A DNA stretch of 8,226 nt from Alphaproteobacteria bacterium (lineage in GTDB: Bacteria; Pseudomonadota; Alphaproteobacteria; Sphingomonadales; Rhodothalassiaceae). Below are positions 1-7,112 of the stretch, in pieces. Every line of letters begins with the position of its first letter. The first letter of the stretch is position 1. Below the pieces are notes generated by a model that had not been told where the DNA came from, did no database searches, and saw nothing but the letters and a program-made list of their open reading frames with translations. The translations under genes and the position numbers were made by a program. The stretch is taken from NCBI GenBank assembly GCA_003694205.1, contig RFKS01000143.1:1-8226 (forward strand), written 5' to 3'.

Positions 1-1281
1 CACCTGCCGAAGCAGCTCGTCACCACGGCGCGGCGGGCGGAGGAGTTCGCCCGTGGCCTTGCGACCGGCGGCACACTGTTCGAGGAGCTTGGCTTCTACT
101 ATGTGGGGCCCATCGACGGGCACAATTTCGACCACCTGCTGCCGGTTCTCGAAAATGTGCGCGACGCGCGGGAAGGTCCGATCCTCGTTCACGTCGTGAC
201 CGAGAAGGGCCGCGGACATCCCTTCGGCGAGGCGAGCGAGGAAAAGTATCACGCGGTGCCGAAATTCGATGTCGTCACCGGCGAACTCAAGAAGGGTACG
301 CCCAAGGCGCCGAGCTACACCAAGGTGTTTGCGGACGCGCTCATCAGGGAAGCGGAGAAGGACGACAAGATCGTCGCCATCACCGCCGCCATGCCGTCGG
401 GCACCGGGCTCAACCATTTCGCCAAGCGCTTTCCCGAGCGCATGTTCGATGTCGGCATCGCCGAGCAGCACGCGGTGACCTTTGCTGCCGGTCTCGCGAC
501 CGAGGGCATGAAGCCCTTTGCGGCCATATATTCCACCTTTCTCCAGCGTGCCTATGACCAGGTCGTGCACGATGTGGCGATCCAGAAGCTGCCGGTGCGT
601 TTTGCCATCGACCGCGCCGGCCTCGTCGGCGCCGACGGGCAGACGCACGCCGGCTCCTTCGACATCACCTATCTCGCGACGCTGCCCAATTTCATCGTCA
701 TGGCGGCGGGCGACGAGGCCGAACTCGTGCACATGGTGGCGACGGCCGCCGCGATCGACGACCGGCCCAGCGCCTTCCGCTATCCGCGCGGCGAGGGAAT
801 GGGCGTGCCCCTGCCCGAGACGGGCGTGCCGCTCGAAATCGGCAAGGGTCGCATCATGAAGGAGGGCTCGCGCGTCGCCATTGTCTCGCTCGGCGGACGG
901 CTTGGAGAGGCCATGCGCGCGGCCGAGGAGCTCGACCGGCGCGGCCTGCCGACGACAGTTGCCGATGCCCGCTTTGCCAAGCCGCTCGATCAGGCGCTGA
1001 TCCGCGATCTTGCAGCCAATCACGAGGTGATCGTCACCATCGAGGAGGGCTCGATCGGCGGCTTCGGGGCCCATGTGCTCGATTTCATGGCTGGCGAGGG
1101 CCTGCTCGACCGTGGCCATCTCAAGCTGCGCACGATGAAGCTGCCCGATCTCTTCCTCGATCAGGACAGCCCGGCGAAGCAGTACGAGACGGCGCGGCTG
1201 ACGGCGCCCTATATCGTCGAGACGGCGCTCCGCGCGCTCGGGCGCAATGACGTCGAGGCAATCCAGATCGCCTCGGCCTGA
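1..1281 (+). CDS. dxs: 1-deoxy-D-xylulose-5-phosphate synthase, C-terminal part (5' end outside window)
   Basis: This thiamine-diphosphate enzyme condenses pyruvate with glyceraldehyde 3-phosphate to make DXP, the first step of the MEP isoprenoid pathway and a precursor for thiamine and pyridoxal. The frame is open from base 1, giving 426 visible residues. The family is usually about 620-640 residues, so roughly the first third (the N-terminal ThDP-binding part) is missing. Visible motifs are [10 protein letters not shown] near residue 33, the central transketolase-like domain with [12 protein letters not shown] (conserved catalytic Glu about residue 155), FLQRAYDQ (about 181), DRAG and QTHAGSFD (His about 216). 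A C-terminal transketolase domain follows and includes EEGSIGGFG. The stop is TGA at 1279-1281, and tlyA begins 23 bp later on the same strand, which suggests co-transcription. No frameshift is seen. Family identity is very secure; only the start is unseen. Confidence 0.97.
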   Translation, partial: HLPKQLVTTARRAEEFARGLATGGTLFEELGFYYVGPIDGHNFDHLLPVLENVRDAREGPILVHVVTEKGRGHPFGEASEEKYHAVPKFDVVTGELKKGTPKAPSYTKVFADALIREAEKDDKIVAITAAMPSGTGLNHFAKRFPERMFDVGIAEQHAVTFAAGLATEGMKPFAAIYSTFLQRAYDQVVHDVAIQKLPVRFAIDRAGLVGADGQTHAGSFDITYLATLPNFIVMAAGDEAELVHMVATAAAIDDRPSAFRYPRGEGMGVPLPETGVPLEIGKGRIMKEGSRVAIVSLGGRLGEAMRAAEELDRRGLPTTVADARFAKPLDQALIRDLAANHEVIVTIEEGSIGGFGAHVLDFMAGEGLLDRGHLKLRTMKLPDLFLDQDSPAKQYETARLTAPYIVETALRALGRNDVEAIQIASA

Positions 1282-1304
1282 GGCGACAGCGGGGAGACGG
1301 CCGC

Positions 1305-2054
1305 ATGCCCGCGGACAGGATGCGGGCGGATCAGGCATTGGTGGCGCGCGGTCTTGCGCCTTCACGGACGCGGGCGCAGGCGCTGATCCTCGCCGGGCTC
1401 GTCTTTAGCGGTGAGCGGCGGATCGAGAAGGCCGGCGAGCACATTGCGGCCGATCAGCCGCTCGAGGTCCGCGGCAGCGATCATCCCTGGGTCTCGCGCG
1501 GCGGCCTGAAGCTCGTGCATGCGCTCGATCATTTCGCGATCGATGTGGCCGGCGCCGTGGCAATTGATGTCGGCGCCTCGACGGGTGGCTTCACGGACGT
1601 CCTGCTCAGCCACGGTGCAGCGCGCGTCTATGCCGTCGATGTCGGCCACGGGCAGCTCGCCTGGCGGCTGCGCCAGGATCCGCGCGTGATCGTCCTCGAG
1701 CGCACGAATGCCCGTTATCTGAGGAAGCGCGAGGTCCCCGAGCCGGTCGACATCGTGGTCTGCGATGCGAGCTTCATCGGTCTCAGGACGATCCTGCCGG
1801 CACCGCTTGCGCTGACCCGCCCGGGTGCGCACCTCATAGCGCTCATCAAGCCGCAATTCGAGGTCGGCAAGGGGGCGGTCGGATCGGGCGGTGTGGTGCG
1901 TGACCCGGCGCTCCACGAAGAGGTCTGCGCCCGCATCACGGCGTGGATCGGAGCGCTGCCCGGCTGGCGCGGCCTCGGCATCGAGCCGAGCCCGATCCTG
2001 GGCCCCAAGGGCAACCGCGAATTTCTCATCGCCGCGGTGCGCGATGCCCGCTGA
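1305..2054 (+). CDS. tlyA: TlyA family S4/FtsJ-type rRNA 2'-O-methyltransferase
   Basis: This 249-residue protein has an N-terminal S4 RNA-binding domain (about residues 6-55), a linker with a PWV motif (61-63), and an FtsJ-like Rossmann methyltransferase domain. The SAM-binding loop is DVGASTGGFTD at 88-98. The tetrad typical of FtsJ/TlyA enzymes can be placed at K69 (RGGLK), D154 (CDASF), K182 (IKPQFE) and E239 (GNREF). Actinobacterial TlyA methylates cytidine 2'-OH groups in 16S and 23S rRNA and gives capreomycin sensitivity. Many family members are annotated as hemolysin A, but the domains point to RNA methylation. Its rRNA target in this organism is inferred. ATG 1305 is chosen because GGGGAG at 1291-1296 lies 8 nt upstream; an in-frame ATG at 1320 is possible. 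It lies 23 bp after dxs and overlaps the next gene by 11 bp. Confidence 0.93.
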   Translation: MPADRMRADQALVARGLAPSRTRAQALILAGLVFSGERRIEKAGEHIAADQPLEVRGSDHPWVSRGGLKLVHALDHFAIDVAGAVAIDVGASTGGFTDVLLSHGAARVYAVDVGHGQLAWRLRQDPRVIVLERTNARYLRKREVPEPVDIVVCDASFIGLRTILPAPLALTRPGAHLIALIKPQFEVGKGAVGSGGVVRDPALHEEVCARITAWIGALPGWRGLGIEPSPILGPKGNREFLIAAVRDAR

Positions 2055-3315
2055 GCGCCTCGTGGTCCGCATCGCCCGCCTAGGAGCGCAGGGCGACGGT
2101 GTCGCCGAGACCGCCGAGGGGCCGCTCTATGTCCCCTTCACCGTCCCCGGTGATGTCGTCGAGATCGCGCGCGAGACCGGTCGCCGGGGCGCCGCGAGCC
2201 GGCGCGCCCGGCTCCTCGCGGTGATGGAGCCCGGCCGCGGCCGGCAGACACCGCCGTGCCCACATTTTGCGACCTGCGGCGGCTGCGCGCTGCAGCACCT
2301 TGGCGCGGCACTCTATGAGGACTGGGCACGGGAGAGAATCCGCACCGCGCTCGGGCATCACGGCTTCGACACGGTCCCGATTGCGGCGCCCTTCATCGAG
2401 CAGCCGCAGAGCCGCCGTCGCCTTGTCCTGAAAGCGCAGGTGACGGGGTCTCGCGTCCTCCTCGGCTTCCGCGAGCGGCGCTCGCATCGTCTCGTCGATA
2501 TCCACGAATGCCCCGTCGCGCGGCCGCCGCTCGTCGCCCTCTTCGACCCGTTGCGCGATCTTCTTCCGCACCTCCTGCCCCCACGCGCCATGGCAGAGAT
2601 CAACCTCACCGAAACCGCCACCGGCATCGACTGCGTGATCGCCGCCGAGGCGCCGCTCGGGCTTGCATGTCGCGAAGCGCTCGCGGCGTTCGCCGTCGAA
2701 TGGGATCTTGCCGCCATTCACTGGTCGGAGCAGGGCGCGCTTGAGACCGTCGTCACGCGGCGGCCGCCGATGATGGACTTCGACGGGATCGCCGTGCCGC
2801 TGCCGCCGGGTGCCTTCGTTCAGGCAACGGCCGGCGGCGAGGCGGCGCTCCGGGCGGCCGTCGTCGAATGGACCGCGGGGGCGGAGCGGATCGCGGATCT
2901 CTTTTCCGGCATCGGCACCTTTGCGCTGCCCCTTGCCCGTGGCGCTGCGGTGCATGCGGTGGAGGGGGCGAGGGCCCTGCTCGAGGCGCTCGACGCCGGT
3001 GCACGCGGGGCGCAGGGGCTCCGGCGGGTGAGTGTCGAGCATCGCGATCTCTTCCGTCGCCCGCTCTTGCCGCACGAACTCGCCGCCTTCGACGCGGTGG
3101 TCTTCGATCCCCCGCGTGCCGGCGCGATGGCGCAGGCTCAAGCGCTGGCGCAGTCGCGCGTACCAGGCGTGATCGCGGTCTCCTGCAATCCCAACACCTT
3201 CGCCCGCGATGCCCGCATCCTCGTCGACGGCGGTTACAGGCTCTCCGCGATCAGGCCGGTCGATCAGTTCCTGTGGTCGGGGCAGATGGAGCTTGCGGCC
3301 CACTTTCATCGCTGA
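2044..3315 (+). CDS. TrmA/RlmD-family class I SAM-dependent RNA (uracil-C5) methyltransferase
   Basis: This predicted 423-residue enzyme methylates C5 of a uridine in rRNA or tRNA. The N-terminus resembles a TRAM RNA-binding domain (about residues 5-60). Cys72, Cys78 and Cys81 in the CPHFATCGGC segment, with Cys156 in HECPVA, match the four ligands of the [4Fe-4S] cluster in the RlmD/RumA branch. The Rossmann domain shows DLFSGIGTFALPLA at 285-298, FDPPRAGA at 354-361, and SCNP with catalytic nucleophile Cys381. ATG 2044 is preferred: the frame is open further upstream, but that part reads antiparallel to no known domain and lies inside tlyA. The start overlaps the tlyA stop by 11 bp and has only a weak ribosome site, so translational coupling is likely. 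RlmD, RlmC and TrmA substrates cannot be told apart here, so no symbol is given. The last 65 bp overlap the convergent nitrilase gene. Confidence 0.9.
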   Translation: MPAERLVVRIARLGAQGDGVAETAEGPLYVPFTVPGDVVEIARETGRRGAASRRARLLAVMEPGRGRQTPPCPHFATCGGCALQHLGAALYEDWARERIRTALGHHGFDTVPIAAPFIEQPQSRRRLVLKAQVTGSRVLLGFRERRSHRLVDIHECPVARPPLVALFDPLRDLLPHLLPPRAMAEINLTETATGIDCVIAAEAPLGLACREALAAFAVEWDLAAIHWSEQGALETVVTRRPPMMDFDGIAVPLPPGAFVQATAGGEAALRAAVVEWTAGAERIADLFSGIGTFALPLARGAAVHAVEGARALLEALDAGARGAQGLRRVSVEHRDLFRRPLLPHELAAFDAVVFDPPRAGAMAQAQALAQSRVPGVIAVSCNPNTFARDARILVDGGYRLSAIRPVDQFLWSGQMELAAHFHR

Positions 3316-4276
3316 TCAGCACATTCGCCTGCGCGCGCGCATCGACATGGAGCGTGAAGATGTCGGGCCGGCTGTAATGGCCGGCGGCGTCGAGCGTCAT
3401 GCGCTCTTCCGCCAGGCGATCGAGATCGAGCGTTGCGCGGACCGTCTCCGCGCGATCATGGACCGGGTCGGCGACATAGCTGCCATCGGGCGCGATGACC
3501 GCGCTGCCGCCACGTTGCAGGAGCCGATCGTCGGGCCCGGGAATGGCCTCGAGCAGTGCGCGCGCTTCCGGCTCCTCGCCAGCGAGCGAAGCGAGTCCAT
3601 CGAGCACGTCGCCCTTGCTCAGGACCGTGCCCGAGGCGGCGACAAAGCAGCGGCCCTCGAAGGCGTAGTGGCGGCTTGCCACCTGATGCATCTCCTTGAC
3701 CGTCGGCCATTGCGCGATGTGGATGGCTTCGCCCTTGTCGTGCATGGCGGCACGCAGCAGCGGCATCCAGTGCTCCCAGCAGATGAGACCGCCCAGCGTG
3801 CCGAATGGTGTCGTGAGTGTCGCCAGCGTCGAGCCGTCGCCCATGCCCCAGACGAGGCGCTCGGTATAGGTGGGCACGAGCTTGCGGTGCCAGGCGGCGC
3901 TGCCGTCGGGTGCGAAAAAGAACATCGTGTTGTAAAGGCTGCCGCCGCGACACTCGTGCGCGCCGATGACGAGGTAGAGCTTCGCCTTCGCCGCGGCATC
4001 GGTGAGCCGCGCAAGCGTCGTGTCGCCGATGGCGACGGCATTCCCGCTGAGGATGCGGTAGAGCGCCTTCGCCCCGGGATGGTCCCAGAGGGCGGCTTCG
4101 GGCGCCTCGTCGATCCACACCGGGTAGCCGGGCAGCCAGGTTTCGGGAAAGACGAGGATGTCGGTCTCGCCCGCCGCTTGCGCGATCAGCCCGAGCGCCC
4201 GCTCGAGCGAGGCGCCGAGATTGAGAAAGACGGGGGGCGTCTGAACGAGGGCGATGCGGGCGGGTCGGGCGGTCAT
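3251..4276 (-). CDS. Nitrilase / carbon-nitrogen hydrolase superfamily protein
   Basis: This 341-residue cytoplasmic enzyme is predicted to hydrolyse a nitrile to a carboxylic acid plus ammonia. The nitrilase-superfamily catalytic residues are visible: Glu45 in FPETWLPGYP, Lys132 in HRKLVPTYTER (with a further conserved Glu139), and nucleophile Cys166 in GGLICWEHWMPL. The CWEH context, the HYAFEGR segment (203-209) and HYSRPDIF (300-307) point to the true nitrilase branch (including cyanide-degrading enzymes) rather than amidases or NAD synthetase. The natural substrate cannot be told from sequence. The start ATG at 4276 has GGAG at 4285-4288, 8 nt upstream. It lies 75 bp after pstB on the same strand, where phoU is often found. 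The last 20 or so codons are antisense to the RNA methyltransferase end and form a tail rich in Ser, Pro and Thr that looks dispensable. Confidence 0.92.
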   Translation of the reverse strand: MTARPARIALVQTPPVFLNLGASLERALGLIAQAAGETDILVFPETWLPGYPVWIDEAPEAALWDHPGAKALYRILSGNAVAIGDTTLARLTDAAAKAKLYLVIGAHECRGGSLYNTMFFFAPDGSAAWHRKLVPTYTERLVWGMGDGSTLATLTTPFGTLGGLICWEHWMPLLRAAMHDKGEAIHIAQWPTVKEMHQVASRHYAFEGRCFVAASGTVLSKGDVLDGLASLAGEEPEARALLEAIPGPDDRLLQRGGSAVIAPDGSYVADPVHDRAETVRATLDLDRLAEERMTLDAAGHYSRPDIFTLHVDARAQANVLISDESGPQAPSAPTTGTDRPA

Positions 4277-4351
4277 CGACAGGGCTCCGGTGGTCGGCTT
4301 CGGTGTCCTGGTCTTAGACGACTTCGCCGATCCCGGAAAGCGTCCCTGCGG

Positions 4352-5203
4352 TCAGCCGAAGCGGCCGGTGATATAGTCCTCGGTCTCGCGGCAGGCCGGG
4401 TTGGTGAAGATGGTGTTGGTCTCGTCGAATTCGACGAGCTTGCCCATATAGAGAAAGCCGCAATAGTCCGAGACCCGCGCCGCCTGCTGCATGTTGTGCG
4501 TGACGATGGCGATCGTGTAGTCCGACTTGAGCTCGTAGACGAGCTCCTCGATCTTCAGAGTCGAGATCGGATCGAGCGCCGAGGCCGGCTCGTCGAGGAG
4601 CAGCACCTCCGGCTTTGTGGCAATGGCGCGGGCGATACACAAGCGCTGCTGCTGGCCGCCCGAGAGCGCGTTGCCGCTGCGCCGGAGCACGTCCTTCACC
4701 TCGTCCCAGAGCGCTGCCTTGCGGAGCGCCCATTCGACGCGCTCGTCCATCTCGGCGCGGCTGAGGCGCTCGTGCAGGCGCACGCCGAAGGCGATATTGT
4801 CGTAAATGCTCATGGGAAATGGGGTCGGCTTCTGGAAGACCATGCCAACCTTCGCCCGCAGCGCGTTCAGATCCTCCCCGCGATCAAGGATATTGCGGCC
4901 GTCGAGCAGCACCTCGCCTTCGGCACGCTGGCCCGGATAGAGGTCGTAGATGCGGTTGAAGCAGCGCAGAAGAGTCGACTTGCCGCAGCCCGATGGCCCG
5001 ATGAAAGCGGTGACCTGACGGTCGGGCACGATGAGGCTGATACCGTGCAGGGCCTGGAAGCTGCCATAGAAGAAATCGAGCCCACGGACCTCGATGCGCG
5101 GCGTCGCCGCGGGGCCTGCCGGCGACCCGCTGCTGCCGCCGCTCCCGCTCTCGGGCGCCGCCCGGTTCCGTTGCGTCATGATCGGCGTGTCCACTTTGCT
5201 CAC
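4352..5203 (-). CDS. pstB: Phosphate ABC transporter ATP-binding protein PstB
   Basis: PstB is the cytoplasmic ATPase that powers PstSCA phosphate uptake. From the GTG at 5203 it has 283 residues; typical PstB has about 250-270. Motifs are Walker [10 protein letters not shown] (69-77), the Q-loop in FQKPTPFP (123-130), signature LSGGQQQRL (180-188), Walker [10 protein letters not shown] (200-208) and H-loop His236 in [21 protein letters not shown] and [24 protein letters not shown] ends are characteristic of PstB. GTG 5203 is chosen because it overlaps the pstA stop as GTGA and has GAGGA at 5211-5215, 7 nt upstream. An in-frame ATG at 5179 (275 residues) is the main alternative but lacks a good ribosome site. 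Residues before about 36 form a Gly/Ser/Pro/Ala-rich, probably disordered extension. No phoU follows. Confidence 0.96.
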   Translation of the reverse strand: MSKVDTPIMTQRNRAAPESGSGGSSGSPAGPAATPRIEVRGLDFFYGSFQALHGISLIVPDRQVTAFIGPSGCGKSTLLRCFNRIYDLYPGQRAEGEVLLDGRNILDRGEDLNALRAKVGMVFQKPTPFPMSIYDNIAFGVRLHERLSRAEMDERVEWALRKAALWDEVKDVLRRSGNALSGGQQQRLCIARAIATKPEVLLLDEPASALDPISTLKIEELVYELKSDYTIAIVTHNMQQAARVSDYCGFLYMGKLVEFDETNTIFTNPACRETEDYITGRFG

Positions 5204-6036
5204 TTGCTGGTCCTCAGGAACAGGCGGGTCAGGATATTGAGCCCCAGAACGGCCAGCGTGATCAAGAGTGCGCCGGCCCAGGCAAGGTCGTGCCAGTCCT
5301 CGTACGGCCCCATGGCGAAATTGAAGATCATCACCGGCAGGTTCGCCATCGGCTGCGCCATGTCGGTGGTGAAGAACTGGTTGTTGAGGGCGGTGAAAAG
5401 GAGCGGGGCCGTTTCGCCGGCGATGCGCGCCACCGCGAGCAGGACCCCCGTCAGGATTCCCGACAGCGCCGCGCGGATGACGATCTGCAGCACGATCCGC
5501 CACTGCGGTGCGCCGAGCGCCGCTGCCGCCTCGCGCATCTGGTCTGGAACGAGGCGCATCATGTCCTCGCTCGTGCGCACAACGACCGGGACCACGATGA
5601 TGGCGAGCGCGACTGCGCCGGCCCAGCCCGAGAAATGGCCAAGCGAGACCACCATGATCTCGTAGACGAAGACGCCGATGACGATCGAGGGGGCGCTGAG
5701 CAGGATGTCGTTGATGAAGCGGACCGCCTTCGACAGCCAGGCATGGCGCCCGAACTCGGCGAGATAGGTGCCCGTCAAGATGCCGAGCGGTGCCCCGATG
5801 AGCACGCCGAAGCCGGTAAGGAGCAGGCTGCCGACGATGGCGTTGCGCAGGCCGCCGCCTTCGTCGCCCGGCCCCGGCGTGTCCTCGACGAAAAGGGCGA
5901 GATCGATATGCGAGATGCCGCGGGCGACGAGCGTCCACAGGAGCCAGACGAGAAAGAAGAGGCCGAACAGCGTCATGACGGCGGAGATCATGAGGTTGAA
6001 GCCGTTGACGAGCTTGCGACGGGTATGAATGTGCAT
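5200..6036 (-). CDS. pstA: Phosphate ABC transporter permease PstA
   Basis: This 278-residue inner-membrane permease pairs with PstC to form the phosphate channel. Six hydrophobic segments are visible at about 14-38, 66-90, 112-132, 138-154, 192-214 and 252-274. The ABC permease EAA loop that contacts PstB is at about 168-187 ([12 protein letters not shown]). The [13 protein letters not shown] segment at 204-216 and the [14 protein letters not shown] segment at 228-241 are typical of PstA. ATG 6036 is selected because GGGAGG at 6045-6050 lies 8 nt upstream; the open frame further upstream lies inside pstC and is a shadow. It begins 14 bp after the pstC stop and ends in a 4-bp overlap with the pstB start. 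Length is close to the short, canonical form of the family. Confidence 0.96.
   Translation of the reverse strand: MHIHTRRKLVNGFNLMISAVMTLFGLFFLVWLLWTLVARGISHIDLALFVEDTPGPGDEGGGLRNAIVGSLLLTGFGVLIGAPLGILTGTYLAEFGRHAWLSKAVRFINDILLSAPSIVIGVFVYEIMVVSLGHFSGWAGAVALAIIVVPVVVRTSEDMMRLVPDQMREAAAALGAPQWRIVLQIVIRAALSGILTGVLLAVARIAGETAPLLFTALNNQFFTTDMAQPMANLPVMIFNFAMGPYEDWHDLAWAGALLITLAVLGLNILTRLFLRTSK
5211..5215 (-). promoter_or_regulatory. Ribosome binding site deciding the pstB GTG start
   Basis: On the coding strand the sequence GAGGA lies 7 nt before GTG 5203, inside the last codons of pstA. The GTG overlaps the pstA TGA as GTGA, a common arrangement for translational coupling. No comparable site precedes the alternative ATG at 5179. 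Confidence 0.6.
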
Positions 6037-6050
6037 CGCCTTCGCCTCCC

Positions 6051-6995
6051 TCAGGCCGGCTTCTCGCCCTGTCGCCGCTCGAGCCGCAGGAGCAGGAGCT
6101 TCGACAGCGACAGCACGATGAAGGTGATGAGGAACAGGATCAGCCCGAGCGCGATCAGCGAGGCGGTGTAGATCTCGCCATCGGCCTCGGTGAACTCGTT
6201 GGCGATCGTCGATGCGATCGAGTTTCCGGGCATAAACAACGCCGCCTGGAGCTGGTGCGAGTTGCCGATGACGAAGGTAACCGCCATGGTCTCGCCGAGC
6301 GCGCGGCCAAGCCCGAGCATGATGCCACCGACGACACCGACGCGGGTATAGGGCAGGATGACGTGCCAGATGACCTCCCAGGTCGTGCAACCGAGGCCGA
6401 AGGCGGATTCGCGAATGGTCTTCGGCGTGATCTCGAAGACGTCGCGCATCACCGAGGTGATGAACGGAATGACCATGATCGCGAGCACGACGCCGGCGGC
6501 AAAGACGCTGATGCCGATCGGGGCTCCCTGGAACAGCGGGCCAATGAGCGGCAGGTCGCCGAAAAGGCCGGTCAGGACCGGCTGGATATGGTCGGCGAAG
6601 AAGGGCGCGAACACGAACAAACCCCACATGCCATAGATGATGCTGGGGATTGCCGCGAGGAGCTCGATGGCCGTGCTCACCGGGCGCTTGAGCCAGGCCG
6701 GTGCCATCTGGGTGATGAAGATCGCAATCCCGAAGCTCACCGGCAGGCCGATGAGAAGCGCGATCGCCGATGTCGCCAGCGTTCCGGTGATCGGCGACAG
6801 GGCGCCGAACATCTCGGTCACCGGGTTCCATTCGGCGCTGGTGACGAAGCCGACGAAGCCGAATTTCTCGAGCGCCGGCCACGCGCCGTAGACGAGCATG
6901 GCGATGATCGCGCCAAGAATGAGGAGCACGACAAGGGCCGCAAGCCAGGCGGCGCCGCCAAGGAGCCGGTCTCCGCCCCCCCGGATCGCGCTCAT
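6051..6995 (-). CDS. pstC: Phosphate ABC transporter permease PstC
   Basis: This 314-residue inner-membrane protein is the second half of the phosphate channel. Hydrophobic segments lie at about 15-37, 71-95, 108-131, 163-184, 220-243 and 278-303. The permease EAA loop is at about 194-215 ([13 protein letters not shown]), followed by [17 protein letters not shown] at 228-244, a strong PstC hallmark. [15 protein letters not shown] at 111-125 is also conserved in this family. Start ATG 6995 has a modest AGGGA about 10 nt upstream; no better start is seen. It is separated from pstS by 117 bp containing a strong inverted repeat, and from pstA by 14 bp. A run of seven G (coding strand, 6976-6982) lies in codons 5-7, but the frame is intact. 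Confidence 0.96.
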   Translation of the reverse strand: MSAIRGGGDRLLGGAAWLAALVVLLILGAIIAMLVYGAWPALEKFGFVGFVTSAEWNPVTEMFGALSPITGTLATSAIALLIGLPVSFGIAIFITQMAPAWLKRPVSTAIELLAAIPSIIYGMWGLFVFAPFFADHIQPVLTGLFGDLPLIGPLFQGAPIGISVFAAGVVLAIMVIPFITSVMRDVFEITPKTIRESAFGLGCTTWEVIWHVILPYTRVGVVGGIMLGLGRALGETMAVTFVIGNSHQLQAALFMPGNSIASTIANEFTEADGEIYTASLIALGLILFLITFIVLSLSKLLLLRLERRQGEKPA

Positions 6996-7053
6996 TGCCC
7001 GCTTGTCCCTGGCATACCTGTTTCCCCTTCTGTCCCGCCACCGTCAGACACGG

Positions 7054-7083
7054 CCGGGGCGGACCGCGCGGGGTCCGCCCCGG
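7054..7083 (-). promoter_or_regulatory. GC-rich inverted repeat (hairpin) between pstS and pstC
   Basis: The bases 7054-7065 and 7072-7083 are perfect inverted repeats of 12 bp around a 6-nt loop (7066-7071); 11 of 12 pairs are G-C. In the pst transcript it starts about 30 nt after the pstS stop and ends 58 nt before pstC. No U-run follows, so a classical intrinsic terminator is not supported. A shorter 4-bp stem (7041-7044 with 7050-7053) lies next to it on the pstC side. By analogy with other binding-protein transporter operons, it may stabilise pstS mRNA or lower read-through, giving more PstS than permease. The function is inferred. Confidence 0.7.
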
Positions 7084-7112
7084 TCACCTCAGGATGCGGG
7101 AGCGCGATCCTC

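Noticed and set aside
1891..2043. Upstream extension of the RNA methyltransferase frame into tlyA
   Set aside because: It is Arg/Ser-rich sequence inside tlyA, and the TRAM-like region starts right after ATG 2044.
1362..2072. A 236-codon open frame on the - strand opposite tlyA
   Set aside because: It is a shadow of tlyA, which has SAM-binding and catalytic tetrad residues in the opposite strand.
2080..3309. A 409-codon open frame on the - strand opposite the RNA methyltransferase
   Set aside because: No domain is recognisable, its composition is rich in Arg and Gly, and the opposite strand shows a complete set of methyltransferase motifs.
4280..4348. Possible terminator between pstB and the nitrilase
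   Set aside because: Only a 5-bp CAGGG/CCCTG pairing across about 60 nt and a 4-bp stem at GTCT-A-AGAC are visible, with no U-run; this is not enough for a terminator call.
3209..5665. An 818-codon open frame on the + strand across the nitrilase and pstB
   Set aside because: It is antisense to two genes with full catalytic motifs, is rich in Arg, Glu and Asp with no recognisable domain, and is the kind of shadow frame expected in high-GC codon usage.
5204..5938. Upstream extension of the pstB frame to give a 528-residue protein
   Set aside because: This part lies inside pstA in another frame and reads as Arg-rich sequence without domains; the GTG at 5203 with its ribosome site explains the true start.
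6976..6982. Seven-G run in the first codons of pstC as a phase-variable tract
   Set aside because: A run of seven is unremarkable at this GC content, the frame is intact, and nothing suggests that pstC is phase-variable.
6037..7041. Upstream extension of the pstA frame to give a 613-residue protein
   Set aside because: It overlaps pstC in another frame and lacks membrane segments; ATG 6036 has a strong ribosome site.
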